Below, one piece after another: positions 24,397-33,979 of a stretch of DNA of 64,000 bases (position 1 is the first letter of the stretch; the number at the start of each line of letters is the position of its first letter). The translations under genes were made by a program, and so were the position numbers. The notes beneath the pieces were generated by a model. That model searched no databases. It had not been told where the DNA came from and was given only the letters and a program-made list of their open reading frames with translations. Source of the DNA: Bacteroidota bacterium (GTDB taxonomy: Bacteria; Bacteroidota; Bacteroidia; B-17B0; Aurantibacillaceae); assembly GCA_016702705.1 (NCBI GenBank), contig JADJDM010000008.1, forward strand, positions 138,787 through 202,786, given 5' to 3'.

Positions 24397-25011
24397 ATGG
24401 AACAAGAAGATAAAATATTACATGGTGCTCAGGAGCTATTTTTTAAATACGGACTCCGCTCTGTAACAATGGATGATATTGCGAAGCATTTAGGTATGAG
24501 CAAAAAAACAATTTATCAATGTTATAAAGACAAAGATGAAATGGTGCATACGCTGATGCAAAATCATATTAAACAGGACGAATGTACTTTTAAAGGAAAC
24601 TACGATAAATCAGAAAACGTGGTTGAGGAAGTATTTAACATCATGAAAAGCATGACTGAGATATTTAGCAAAGTAAATCCATTATTATTTTATGAATTGC
24701 AAAAATACCACCCAAAATCGTGGCAACTCATCAGAGATTTTAAAGAAAATTTTGTGCAAGCCATGATGGAGAAATCCATTGAAAAAGGCAAAAAAGATGG
24801 TTATGTGCGTGAAGATGTAAATGCTAAAATACTAGCGCGCTTAAGAATGGAAGAAGTTGAAATGGCTTTTAATCCGCAGATATTTTCTCCAGATAAATTT
24901 AGTGTGTTACAAGTTCAATTGGCGCTTACCGAACATTTTTTATATGGTATTTGCACTTTAAAAGGACACAAACTAGTAAATAAATATAAAGAAGTACAAG
25001 AAGAAGAATAA
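24397..25011 (+). CDS. TetR/AcrR family regulator of the efflux operon
   Basis: This 204-residue regulator has an N-terminal TetR helix-turn-helix (LFFKYGLRSVTMDDIAKHLG, then MSKKTIYQCYKDKDEMV, residues 12-48) and a variable helical ligand domain. It is the first gene of an operon with a TolC-like channel, a membrane-fusion protein and an RND pump, and begins nine bases before the channel gene. By analogy with similar operons it probably represses its own promoter until a pump substrate binds; no operator palindrome is obvious to me in the short leader. Confidence 0.92.
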   Translation: MEQEDKILHGAQELFFKYGLRSVTMDDIAKHLGMSKKTIYQCYKDKDEMVHTLMQNHIKQDECTFKGNYDKSENVVEEVFNIMKSMTEIFSKVNPLLFYELQKYHPKSWQLIRDFKENFVQAMMEKSIEKGKKDGYVREDVNAKILARLRMEEVEMAFNPQIFSPDKFSVLQVQLALTEHFLYGICTLKGHKLVNKYKEVQEEE

Positions 25012-25020
25012 ATACAAATT

Positions 25021-26379
25021 ATGATACAACTTATAAAAATAAAATCGATTGTTATTGCACTTAGTGTTTTACCAATCTTATCATTTGCGCAAAGCAGCGG
25101 AGCAGGAAGTTCCGAATTTACTTTGCAAGGAGCGATTGATTATGCAAACAAGCACAATGCAAACTATCTGAATGCTGAGATAGACATGAAGCTTGCAGAT
25201 TATAGAAACAAAGAATTTATAGGAATTGGTTTACCACAAATTAGCGGAAGCGTTGATTTAAAAGATTACTTTGAAATTCCAACTTCATTATTACCGGGGC
25301 AATTTTTTGGAGCTCCTGCAGGTACTTTTATTCCTGTTAAGTTTGGTACACAATGGAATGCCTCTGCTGGTATTTCGGTGTCTCAAATTATTTTCAGCAG
25401 CGATTATTTAGTTGGTTTACAAGCTGCGAAGGAATTTAAAACGCTATCAGAAAAATCATTAACAAGAACAAAAATTGAAACAAATGTTAGTGTAACAAAA
25501 GCGTATTACAATGTACTTATCAATCGTGAACGCTTAAAAACACTAACTGCAAATATAGATCGTATCAAGAAAATTTATGATGATACTAAAGCTTTAAATC
25601 AAGCTGGATTTGTTGAAAAATTAGATGTAGATAGAATTGAGCTTGCCTACAATAATTTACTTACCGAAAAAGAAAAAGTAGATCGTTTAATTGGTTTAAG
25701 TGAAACCATGCTTAAATTTCAAATGGGTTATGTGGTTTCTGAACCGATAACATTAACCGATGAATTAAAAGCTGAGCAGTTTCAAGATTTAGCTTCTATT
25801 GCAGATGTAAAAGCAAATTATGCAAGTCGTCCTGAATTTTCATTATTAGAATCTCAAAAGAAAATAAATGAACTCGACTTAAAACGTTACCGTTATGCAT
25901 ATTTACCATCGTTAGTTGCTTATGGCTCTTACCAACGTAATGCGCAACGTACAAAATTCGACTTTTTTGATTCTGAGCAAAAATGGTTTCCAATTGGTTT
26001 AATTGGCGCAACATTAAACGTTCCTATTTTTAGTGGCGGACAAAAATATTACCGCATACAACAAGCTAAATTAAATTTAGTAAAAACAAACAATACCATG
26101 ACCTATGCAAAATCTGCAATCGACATGGAAACATCGGCAGCTGCGATTATGTACAAAAATGCTTATGCTAGTCTTCAAACACAAGCTAAAAACAAAGAAT
26201 TAGCAAAATCTATTTTTGAAACAACCAAGAAAAAATACGATGCTGGAGTTGGTTCAAGCTTAGAAATAATTACCGCAGAAACAGCATTAAAAGAAGCAGA
26301 AACAAACTATTTAAGCGCTGTTTACGATTTAATTATTGCAAAAACAGACTTAGACAAAGCACAAGGAACTATTAAATAA
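25021..26379 (+). CDS. TolC-family outer-membrane efflux channel
   Basis: The 452-residue product has a signal peptide (IVIALSVLPILSFAQ) and two tandem TolC/OEP repeats of long helices and barrel strands: FTLQGAIDYANKHNANYLNA at the start of the first, VTKAYYNVLINRERLKTL, the barrel segment LIGATLNVPIFSGGQKYYRI, and IFETTKKKYDAGVGSSLEII near the end of the second. It forms the outer-membrane duct of the tripartite pump encoded by the next two genes. It is the second gene in the tetR operon. Confidence 0.94.
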   Translation: MIQLIKIKSIVIALSVLPILSFAQSSGAGSSEFTLQGAIDYANKHNANYLNAEIDMKLADYRNKEFIGIGLPQISGSVDLKDYFEIPTSLLPGQFFGAPAGTFIPVKFGTQWNASAGISVSQIIFSSDYLVGLQAAKEFKTLSEKSLTRTKIETNVSVTKAYYNVLINRERLKTLTANIDRIKKIYDDTKALNQAGFVEKLDVDRIELAYNNLLTEKEKVDRLIGLSETMLKFQMGYVVSEPITLTDELKAEQFQDLASIADVKANYASRPEFSLLESQKKINELDLKRYRYAYLPSLVAYGSYQRNAQRTKFDFFDSEQKWFPIGLIGATLNVPIFSGGQKYYRIQQAKLNLVKTNNTMTYAKSAIDMETSAAAIMYKNAYASLQTQAKNKELAKSIFETTKKKYDAGVGSSLEIITAETALKEAETNYLSAVYDLIIAKTDLDKAQGTIK

Positions 26380-26415
26380 TAAATACTAAAACTAAATAAC
26401 GATTAAACACATCAT

Positions 26416-27528
26416 ATGAAAACAATAATCACTCTTTCAACACTCGGAATGCTTTTATTAGCTGCATGTTCACAGCCTGATAAAAAAGCCGAATTAGATA
26501 ATTTAAAAAAACAGCAAGATGCTTTAACAGCTCAAATCGAAAAGTTAGAAGCTGAAATTGCTAAAGAAGGTGGTGACTCAACACAAGTAAAAATTAATAT
26601 TGTTGAAACAATGACAATTGTTCCTCAAACCTTTCTTACTTATATTGATGCACAAGGAAAAATTGATGCGGATGAAAACGTTTCCCTTTCTTCGGAAATA
26701 CCAGGAACAATTACAAGAATAAATGTAAAAGTTGGTGATGAAGTAGGCAAAGGACAAGTGCTTGCAGAAACTGATGCGCGCGCCGTACAACAAAGTATCA
26801 GCGATTTACAAACGAATTTAGATTTAGTAAATCAATTGTACGACAAACAAAAATCGTTTTGGGATCAAAAAATCGGAACGGAAGTTCAATTTTTACAAGC
26901 AAAAACCAATAAAGAAAGCTTAGAGAAAAAAATGTTAACGCTGCAAGAACAACTGCGCATGACAAAAATTATTTCTCCAATCTCTGGAACCGTTGATGCA
27001 GTTGATATTAAAGTAGGGCAAGCAGTTGCTCCAGGTTTACCTGCAATACGTGTTATTAATTTCTCGAACCTAAAAGTAAAAGCTGAAATGGCTGAAGCGT
27101 ATGCAGGGCGAGTGAAAAAAGGTGATGCAGTAAAAATTTATTTCCCAGATACAGGCGATTCGTTAGAAGCTAAAATTAATTTTGCTGCTCGTGCGATTAG
27201 TAATATTTCAAGAACATTTACTGTTGAAGTACTGTTAGATAACAAAAAAGATTACCACCCAAACATGGTGACTCGTTTAAAAATTAACGATTACATTTCG
27301 CCTAAACCTGTTATAACAGTTCCTATCAAAGTAATTCAAACTGATATTGATGGAAACAGATTTGTTTACATAACCAAAGGTGATGCTGCAAGCAAAGTAA
27401 TTATTAAAACTGGAAAAGAGTACGACGGTAAAATGGAAGTTACTGAAGGTTTAAAAGAAGGCGACCTTCTTATTTACAAAGGATACGACAGCGTAAACGA
27501 AGGAGATAAAATTTCTGCTACAAAATAA
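26416..27528 (+). CDS. RND efflux periplasmic adaptor (membrane-fusion) lipoprotein
   Basis: The 370-residue protein starts with a lipoprotein signal (LSTLGMLLLAACSQ, lipidated cysteine near residue 18), followed by a short coiled coil (AELDNLKKQQDALTAQIEKL). The HlyD/AcrA-type lipoyl and hairpin region follows (ENVSLSSEIPGTITRINVKV near 83, KIISPISGTVDAVDIKVGQA near 185), then the beta-barrel and membrane-proximal domains (VITVPIKVIQTDIDGNRFVY). It bridges the inner-membrane pump and the outer-membrane channel. It lies 36 bases after the channel gene and 31 before the pump gene. Confidence 0.94.
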   Translation: MKTIITLSTLGMLLLAACSQPDKKAELDNLKKQQDALTAQIEKLEAEIAKEGGDSTQVKINIVETMTIVPQTFLTYIDAQGKIDADENVSLSSEIPGTITRINVKVGDEVGKGQVLAETDARAVQQSISDLQTNLDLVNQLYDKQKSFWDQKIGTEVQFLQAKTNKESLEKKMLTLQEQLRMTKIISPISGTVDAVDIKVGQAVAPGLPAIRVINFSNLKVKAEMAEAYAGRVKKGDAVKIYFPDTGDSLEAKINFAARAISNISRTFTVEVLLDNKKDYHPNMVTRLKINDYISPKPVITVPIKVIQTDIDGNRFVYITKGDAASKVIIKTGKEYDGKMEVTEGLKEGDLLIYKGYDSVNEGDKISATK

Positions 27529-27559
27529 TTTATTGTTTAGTTAATAAACAACAACAAAT

Positions 27560-30500
27560 ATGAAAGAATCATTCAAAGAATTTAAGCCCTCCAGCTGGGC
27601 AATAGATAATAAAGTAACGGTTTACATACTTACTATTATTATCACCATCATTGGTATTTGGTCGTACATTTCTTTACCAAAAGAAAGTTTTCCAGATATC
27701 ACAGTTCCTACTATTTATGTGCAAACAGTAAATGGTGGTAACTCCCCAACAAATATTGAAAACACGATTACCAAACCGATTGAGAAAAAATTAAAATCGG
27801 TTGCAGGTATTAAAAAGGTTACCAGTAATTCCTTACAAGATGTTTCGGTTATTGTAGTTGAGTTTAACACAAACGTAGATGCTGCAAAAGCAAAACTAAA
27901 AGTAAAAGATGCGGTAGATGAAGCGCGCACCGACATGCCTCAAACACTTACTAGAGAGCCAATGATTAAGGAAATTGCTTTCTCTGAGATTCCAATTATG
28001 TACATTAACGTTGCGGGTAGTTATGAGTTAAGCAAACTAAAAAAATACGCTGAAGATTTACAAGAGCGTATTGAAGGTTTGAAAGAAATTAACGAAGCAA
28101 AACTAGTTGGTGCATTAGAACGCGAAATACAAGTTAACTTGGATATGTACAAAATGCAAGCTGCACAGCTTACCATGGGCGACGTTCAGCGTGCAATTGG
28201 TTCTGAAAACTTATCTATCACTTTGGGTAACATTCCAATGGATGGAATGAAAAGAACATTGAATGTTAAGAAAGAATTTAAAGATATAGAGGAAATAAAA
28301 AATCTTGTTATCAATTCTCAAAGTGGGGCTCGCATGTATCTAAAAGATATTGCTGATGTAAAAGATACATTTTTAGAAAAAGAAAGTTTTAGTAGCAGTA
28401 AAGGAAAAAATGTAATTACACTAAACGTAATTAAACGTTCGGGAGAAAACTTAATTGATGCTTCGGAACAGATAAAAGAAATTATTGCCGATATGAAAAA
28501 GAACGAGTTCCCTCAAGGACTTGAAATTACCATATCTGGTGACCAATCTGATAAAACAGAAGTTACCTTACATGATTTAATTAATACTATCATCATCGGT
28601 TTTATATTAGTAACATTTGTATTGATGTTTTTTATGGGTGTTACCAATGCAACATTCGTAGCATTATCTGTTCCACTTTCGATGTTCATTGCATTCTTAT
28701 TTATGCCAATGCTTGGCTTTAGTTTAAATATGATTGTATTGTTCGCATTCTTACTCGCACTCGGTATTGTGGTAGATGATGCCATTGTGGTAATCGAAAA
28801 TACACATCGTTTATTTGATAACGGAAAACGAAATATTAAAGTAGCTGCTAAAATGGCTGCCGGTGAAGTGTTCTTACCTGTACTTTCGGGAACCATGACA
28901 ACACTTGCCCCGTTTATTCCACTTGCGTTTTGGTCAGGGATTATTGGTAAGTTCATGTTTTTCCTACCTATTACTTTAATTATATGTTTACTTGCCTCGC
29001 TCTTTGTTGCATATATCATCAACCCAGTGTTTGCTGTTGACTTTATGAAAACACATGATGAAGAGAAAAAAGAATTTGGGAAAATTTCTAAAAAAGGAAG
29101 AAGATTATTAATTGTTTACGCATTGGTTTCTATCATCGCACACATAAGCGGACAAACACTAATTGGCAACCTTGTTATTTTCTTAGGTGCATTTATGGTA
29201 TTACATCGTTTAATATTATATAAAGCAATCGAAGCTTGGCAAACAAAATTATGGCCTGCTTTCCAAAACAGATATACTAAATTTTTAACTTGGAATTTAG
29301 TAAAGCCTTGGAGACCTTTGGTATTAACCTTTGTAATCTTCACACTTTCTATTATCATATTTGCAGTACGTCAACCTAAAGTTGTATTCTTCCCGCAAGG
29401 AGATCCAAACAATGTTTTCGTGTACGCAAAACTTCCTGTTGGTACCGATCCTAATTACACAAATGCTGTAATGAGACAAGTTGAGCAACGTGTAGATTCT
29501 ATTTTAGGAAAAGATAATAAAATTGTAGAGTCTATTATTACAAACGTAACAGTTGGTGTAACCGATCCTCAGGATCAAGATCAAAACTCTTATCCTAATA
29601 GAGGTAAAATTGCAATTAATTTTGTCCGTTTTGGTTTACGTGATGGCGAATCAACTTTAAAATATTTAAAGGCATTGCAAGATTTAAAATGGAATATTGC
29701 TGGCGCAGAAATAACTGTAAATCAAGCGCAATCTGGCCCTCCCGTTTCAAAACCAATTAACATTGAAATAAGCGGTGATAAAATTGAAGACCTTTTAGTA
29801 AATGCAGCCAATTTAAAACGTTTTTTGGATGACAAAAAAATTGCAGGAATTGTTGATTTGAAAAAAGATTTAGACGACAACAAGCCTGAAATTATTTTCG
29901 ATATTGATAGAGAGCATGCTAACCGTGAAGGAATTAGTACTTATCAATTAGCAATGGAAATTAGAAGTGCAGTGTTTGGTGCTGAAGCAACTAAGTTTAG
30001 AGATGCGGATGACGAATATCCTGTTCAATTGCGTTACAAATATGACCAACGTGTAGATATTGAAACCATCAAAAATTTAAAAATCACTTTCCGTGATATG
30101 AACTTAGGCGGAATATTACGTTCGGTGCCCCTTTCATCTGTTTGTAAAGTTTATTACTCTCAAACCTATGGTGGTATTAAACGTAAAAACTACGAGCGTG
30201 TAATTTCATTATCATCTGATGTTAAATCAGGATTTAATGCAAATGAAGTTGTTGCTGTTGTTCAAAAAGCAGCGACAGGATTTAACCCAACAGGGGATGT
30301 AAAAGTTAAATTTACTGGGCAACAAGAAGAGCAAGCCGAAACAGGTGCTTTCTTAGGAAAAGCATTATTGGCTTCTTTTGGTTTAATGCTATTTATTCTT
30401 GTATTACAATTTAATGCATTCGGTAAACCACTAATTATTATGTCGGAAATATTCTTCAGCATCATTGGTGTATTGCTTGGTACTGGAATATTTAAAATGG

Positions 30501-31024
30501 ATTTAAGTATTGTAATGACCATGGTTGGTGTAATTGCACTCGGAGGTATCGCCGTTCGAAATGGTATTCTCTTAGTTGAGTTTGCAGAATTACAACGTCA
30601 TAATGGAATGCGCTTGTGGGAAGCAACAATTGAAGCAGGCAGAACACGTATGACGCCAGTTATTTTAACTGCAACTGCTGCCGTACTAGGATTAATTCCT
30701 TTAGCAGTTGGATTAAACATGGATTTTGAAGCGCTTTTAACAACAGGTAATCCTCACATTTATTTTGGTGGAGATAACGTTGCTTTCTGGGGACCATTAT
30801 CATGGACAATGATTTTTGGTATTTCATTCGCAACAGTAATTACTTTAATTCTTGTACCTGCAATGTACATTATGAGTGAACGATTAAAGAAACGTTCAAT
30901 TATCATACTTAAACATTTTGAAATGGGCAATATTATGATGTATGTTCCCTTTATGATACTTGTATTAAGAATGGTATTGAAAGTTAAAAAAATCAAACTA
31001 GATTATGGTGATTTGAATGATTAA
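27560..31024 (+). CDS. RND efflux transporter permease
   Basis: This 1154-residue inner-membrane proton antiporter has the duplicated RND layout: membrane helix at residues 18-36 (VTVYILTIIITIIGIWSYIS), a periplasmic loop, helices 2-6 around 340-510 with the proton-relay acidic pair in LGIVVDDAIVVIENTHRLF, helix 7 near 590, a second loop, and helices 8-12 from about 930 to 1110 (VIALGGIAVRNGILLVEFAE). It is longer than the usual 1030-1050 because of an insertion between helices 6 and 7 and a C-terminal tail with an extra hydrophobic segment (MMYVPFMILVLRMVL). Substrate unknown; the family handles drugs, detergents or metals. Followed by a strong terminator. Confidence 0.95.
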   Translation: MKESFKEFKPSSWAIDNKVTVYILTIIITIIGIWSYISLPKESFPDITVPTIYVQTVNGGNSPTNIENTITKPIEKKLKSVAGIKKVTSNSLQDVSVIVVEFNTNVDAAKAKLKVKDAVDEARTDMPQTLTREPMIKEIAFSEIPIMYINVAGSYELSKLKKYAEDLQERIEGLKEINEAKLVGALEREIQVNLDMYKMQAAQLTMGDVQRAIGSENLSITLGNIPMDGMKRTLNVKKEFKDIEEIKNLVINSQSGARMYLKDIADVKDTFLEKESFSSSKGKNVITLNVIKRSGENLIDASEQIKEIIADMKKNEFPQGLEITISGDQSDKTEVTLHDLINTIIIGFILVTFVLMFFMGVTNATFVALSVPLSMFIAFLFMPMLGFSLNMIVLFAFLLALGIVVDDAIVVIENTHRLFDNGKRNIKVAAKMAAGEVFLPVLSGTMTTLAPFIPLAFWSGIIGKFMFFLPITLIICLLASLFVAYIINPVFAVDFMKTHDEEKKEFGKISKKGRRLLIVYALVSIIAHISGQTLIGNLVIFLGAFMVLHRLILYKAIEAWQTKLWPAFQNRYTKFLTWNLVKPWRPLVLTFVIFTLSIIIFAVRQPKVVFFPQGDPNNVFVYAKLPVGTDPNYTNAVMRQVEQRVDSILGKDNKIVESIITNVTVGVTDPQDQDQNSYPNRGKIAINFVRFGLRDGESTLKYLKALQDLKWNIAGAEITVNQAQSGPPVSKPINIEISGDKIEDLLVNAANLKRFLDDKKIAGIVDLKKDLDDNKPEIIFDIDREHANREGISTYQLAMEIRSAVFGAEATKFRDADDEYPVQLRYKYDQRVDIETIKNLKITFRDMNLGGILRSVPLSSVCKVYYSQTYGGIKRKNYERVISLSSDVKSGFNANEVVAVVQKAATGFNPTGDVKVKFTGQQEEQAETGAFLGKALLASFGLMLFILVLQFNAFGKPLIIMSEIFFSIIGVLLGTGIFKMDLSIVMTMVGVIALGGIAVRNGILLVEFAELQRHNGMRLWEATIEAGRTRMTPVILTATAAVLGLIPLAVGLNMDFEALLTTGNPHIYFGGDNVAFWGPLSWTMIFGISFATVITLILVPAMYIMSERLKKRSIIILKHFEMGNIMMYVPFMILVLRMVLKVKKIKLDYGDLND

Positions 31025-31049
31025 TTCAGCATTTAATTAGTATTTTTAC

Positions 31050-31080
31050 AACTCCCGACAACACTGTCGGGAGTTTTTTA
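31050..31080 (+). terminator. Rho-independent terminator of the efflux operon
   Basis: An 11-base stem, aactcccgaca paired with tgtcgggagtt, encloses the loop acac and is followed by a T run. It starts 26 bases after the RND gene. Confidence 0.9.
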
Positions 31081-31088
31081 TTTCTGCT

Positions 31089-31421
31089 ATGAATTGGATC
31101 GAATTACAAAGTATAGAACAAGCAAAAGAATTAATTAATTCTTCAACTGAAAAACCAGTACTGTTTTTTAAGCATAGTACGCGCTGCTCTATTAGTAGTA
31201 TGGCTAAAGATAGATTGGAAAGAAAATGGAACATTGATGATTCGAAAGTTGCCCCGATTTATTTGGACTTATTAAATCACAGAGATATTTCTAATTTTTT
31301 AGCGGAAGAATTAAACATCGAACATCAATCGCCACAAGTTATTTTAGTTAAGGATAAAAAAGCCACTTATTCTGAAACACATAGCATGATTAATGTGGAT
31401 GATATTAGTAGGGCTATTTAA
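31089..31421 (+). CDS. ytxJ: YtxJ-like bacillithiol-associated monothiol protein
   Basis: This 110-residue thioredoxin-fold protein of the YtxJ family (DUF2847) is thought to reduce bacillithiol-protein mixed disulphides. Visible features are KPVLFFKHSTRCSISSMAKD, with the single active-site cysteine near residue 33, and HQSPQVILVKDKKATYSETH with the cis-proline loop. There is one active cysteine rather than the CxxC of thioredoxin. It is a single gene between the efflux terminator and the TPR phosphatase gene. A bacillithiol link is family knowledge, not seen directly here. Confidence 0.88.
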   Translation: MNWIELQSIEQAKELINSSTEKPVLFFKHSTRCSISSMAKDRLERKWNIDDSKVAPIYLDLLNHRDISNFLAEELNIEHQSPQVILVKDKKATYSETHSMINVDDISRAI

Positions 31422-31491
31422 TCCAAAATTACATGACACTTTTTTATAAAGGGAATTTAGTCTATATTTACTAAACGTAGATTAATGTACT

Positions 31492-33567
31492 ATGAAAATA
31501 AAAACAGTGGGCATACACAAGTATTTATTTAGTTTAGTACTGCTTATTTTGATTAAGCAGCATTCGTTTGCACAATTAGATAGTTTGTTTCGTGTTGGTG
31601 ATGCAGAAAAAGACATTACCAAAAGAACATCTTTACTAATCAAATTAGGTTCGCAAAATAATGAAAGCCCAATTTCAATTCCTTTAGCTCGAAAAGCTCA
31701 TGAATTAGCAATAAGCATAAAGGACGATACACTTTGCGGACAAGCAATGGCTTTACTTGCGATTGCACTTAACAATAATGGAAAAAAAGATTCGGTTGAT
31801 TATTACCAAAATCTTGCTCTTAAAAAATTTATTTCTTCAAAATACGATAAAGGTTTGTTTGGTTTGCTTTTTTCAAGGGCGAGGTTTTTGATGTTCAATA
31901 AACGATTTGATGAAGCTTTAGAAATTAATAAACAATTAATTGAGGTAGCCGAAAGACTTAATACACCAACCTATTTGGGTAAGGCTTATGAACGAATGGC
32001 TTCGCTGTTTGATAATCTTAACAACTACAAAAAAGCTATTTATTATTACTCAAAATCAATTGAATGCTACAAAAAAGATTCAAATTTACAAGGTTTAGAG
32101 AATAGCTATCTATTTATTGGAAACTGTTTCCATAAGTTAAATGATCATGATACGGCTATAATGTATTATAAGTTAGGTTTGGATATTAATAAAACAACAA
32201 ATAACAGTGAGCGTAAATCTAATTGTTTAATGGGTATTGGTAATGTGAATTATGCAAAAAATAATTTAGAAGAAGCGCTGAAATACTACAAAGAAGCCTT
32301 AAGTGTAAAAGCAGTAAAATACCGCGATATTAATATAATTTTAAATATAGGAACTGTTTACATGGAAATGAAAAGATACAAGGAAGCCGAAGCGTATCTT
32401 TTAGAAGCGAATGAAGTTTTTGAAAGTAGAAACAACAAAGCTGATTTAGCTCTAACATCCTTTAATTTAGCGCAATTATATGATAACCTTGGAGATTATA
32501 AGAAAGCATTTAATTACCAAAATACGTATATCAGTATTAATGATTCTATAAACGAAGCACTAAATTCGGAAGCATTTACTGAGATTGAAGCAAAGTACCA
32601 AAGCGAAAAAAAAGAAGAACAAAACATGTTGTTAAATGAACGATTAAAAAACAAATCATTACAAATGTATTTTGCACTTGGAGGCATTTTACTTTTAGCG
32701 GGCTTAGTTTTCTTAATCTTTAGAGGATTAAGACAAAATCAAAAAGCAGCAAAAGCTCTTGCCGAAAAAAATAAAATTATTGAAGAGAAAAGTGATATTG
32801 TTGAAGAGCAAAACAAAAGCATTAAGGACAGTATTAAATATGCTCAACGAATACAAAACGCCATACTGCCTCCAATAAAACATGTACAAGAACTTTTACC
32901 TAATTGCTTTATTTTATACAAACCCAAAGATATTGTTGCTGGTGATTTTTACTGGGTACATAAAATTAAAGATAGTTCAAAAGTTATTATTGCTGCTGCT
33001 GATTGCACTGGACATGGTGTTCCAGGCGCAATGGTATCTGTTGTATGCTCAAATGCACTTAATCGCACCGTTAATGAATTTGGAATTACGGATACAGGTT
33101 TAATTTTAGATAAAACAAGAGAATTGGTATTAGAAACCTTCTCTAAAAGTGAAAGTGAAGTGAAAGATGGAATGGATATTTCCATCTGTTGCATCGACTC
33201 TGAAACACATCAAATATCTTGGAGCGGAGCTAACACACCGCTTTGGTACTTTGAGCAAGGTGTTTTAAAATTAGTGAAGCCTCAAAAACAGCCAATTGGT
33301 AAAACCGAAAATCCAAGTCCATTTGTCACGAATACACTTTCATTAAACAAAGGTGATATTCTTTATTTAATTACAGATGGTTATGCAGATCAGTTTGGTG
33401 GGCCAAAAGGAAAAAAATTCAAATACAAACAATTAGAAGAAATGCTTACCAGTGCTAGTAAACTTAATCCATCCGAACAAGAAGAGTTATTAAATAACGA
33501 ATTTGAAAAATGGAGAGGCAATTTAGAGCAGGTTGACGATGTTACAATTATTGGGATTAAGCTCTAA
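31492..33567 (+). CDS. TPR-containing SpoIIE-family serine phosphatase
   Basis: The 691-residue protein has a signal peptide (YLFSLVLLILIKQHSFAQ), about seven periplasmic TPR units (residues 70-360, such as AYERMASLFDNLNNYKKAIY), a coiled coil, one membrane helix (MYFALGGILLLAGLVFLIFR), a second coiled coil, and a cytoplasmic SpoIIE phosphatase: IKYAQRIQNAILPP near 444, DIVAGDFYWVHK, ADCTGHGVPGAMVSVVCSNA, VKDGMDISICC, VDDVTIIGIKL at the end. Its layout parallels the TPR kinases in this window with the kinase replaced by a phosphatase. The catalytic domain closely resembles that of 9221-10621 but lacks the repeat-encoded insertion. Its stop overlaps the opposing gene by four bases. Confidence 0.93.
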   Translation: MKIKTVGIHKYLFSLVLLILIKQHSFAQLDSLFRVGDAEKDITKRTSLLIKLGSQNNESPISIPLARKAHELAISIKDDTLCGQAMALLAIALNNNGKKDSVDYYQNLALKKFISSKYDKGLFGLLFSRARFLMFNKRFDEALEINKQLIEVAERLNTPTYLGKAYERMASLFDNLNNYKKAIYYYSKSIECYKKDSNLQGLENSYLFIGNCFHKLNDHDTAIMYYKLGLDINKTTNNSERKSNCLMGIGNVNYAKNNLEEALKYYKEALSVKAVKYRDINIILNIGTVYMEMKRYKEAEAYLLEANEVFESRNNKADLALTSFNLAQLYDNLGDYKKAFNYQNTYISINDSINEALNSEAFTEIEAKYQSEKKEEQNMLLNERLKNKSLQMYFALGGILLLAGLVFLIFRGLRQNQKAAKALAEKNKIIEEKSDIVEEQNKSIKDSIKYAQRIQNAILPPIKHVQELLPNCFILYKPKDIVAGDFYWVHKIKDSSKVIIAAADCTGHGVPGAMVSVVCSNALNRTVNEFGITDTGLILDKTRELVLETFSKSESEVKDGMDISICCIDSETHQISWSGANTPLWYFEQGVLKLVKPQKQPIGKTENPSPFVTNTLSLNKGDILYLITDGYADQFGGPKGKKFKYKQLEEMLTSASKLNPSEQEELLNNEFEKWRGNLEQVDDVTIIGIKL

Positions 33568-33977
33568 TTCGATACTTCCAATTTCTTGGCTTCAGCCTTA
33601 TCCTTTGCGTCATACTGCACCTTGACAAAAATAATAAAGAGAATAAGCAAAATGGTTGCAAAGCTTAGCGAAAATCGTAGCCATTGTTTTCTCTCTTTAC
33701 TTAAGGGTACTTTACTTTGACTCTTCATGTTTTTAAAAAGAATTACCAAATCCTTTCTAAAAATAAATCCAACAATAACATAAGGTGCAGCCATTAAAAA
33801 AAGAATTCCTTTGTTTAATCCACGTGCAATTGATTTAGGATCGTTTTCTAAATTACTTTCCGCAGCTGCTTTACACATGGCGCACTGTGCTTCTGCATCA
33901 ACAGCAAACAAAATAAGAAACACCATTGTAATAAAAACAATGGCCTTCCTCCTATCATGTTGCATGCTTACTTTCAT
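33564..33977 (-). CDS. Small membrane protein with CxxC after the signal peptide
   Basis: The 137-residue product has a signal-like first helix (AIVFITMVFLILFAVDAEA), then AQCAMCKAAAESNLENDPKS with a CxxC pair at the start of the extracytoplasmic part. Two further membrane helices follow (GILFLMAAPYVIVGFIF and FSLSFATILLILFIIFV) with a basic cytoplasmic loop. I know similar uncharacterised proteins from Bacteroidota oxidase-assembly loci. The CxxC suggests metal or thiol chemistry, which fits the SCO and DUF420 genes upstream (two-base gap), but function is inference. A second ATG at 33965 is possible. Confidence 0.75.
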   Translation of the reverse strand: MKVSMQHDRRKAIVFITMVFLILFAVDAEAQCAMCKAAAESNLENDPKSIARGLNKGILFLMAAPYVIVGFIFRKDLVILFKNMKSQSKVPLSKERKQWLRFSLSFATILLILFIIFVKVQYDAKDKAEAKKLEVSN

Positions 33978-33979
33978 TT

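Noticed and set aside
28513..29358. Long antisense open frames within the RND gene
   Set aside because: Coding signal and conserved motifs are entirely on the plus strand; the antisense translations lack any domain.
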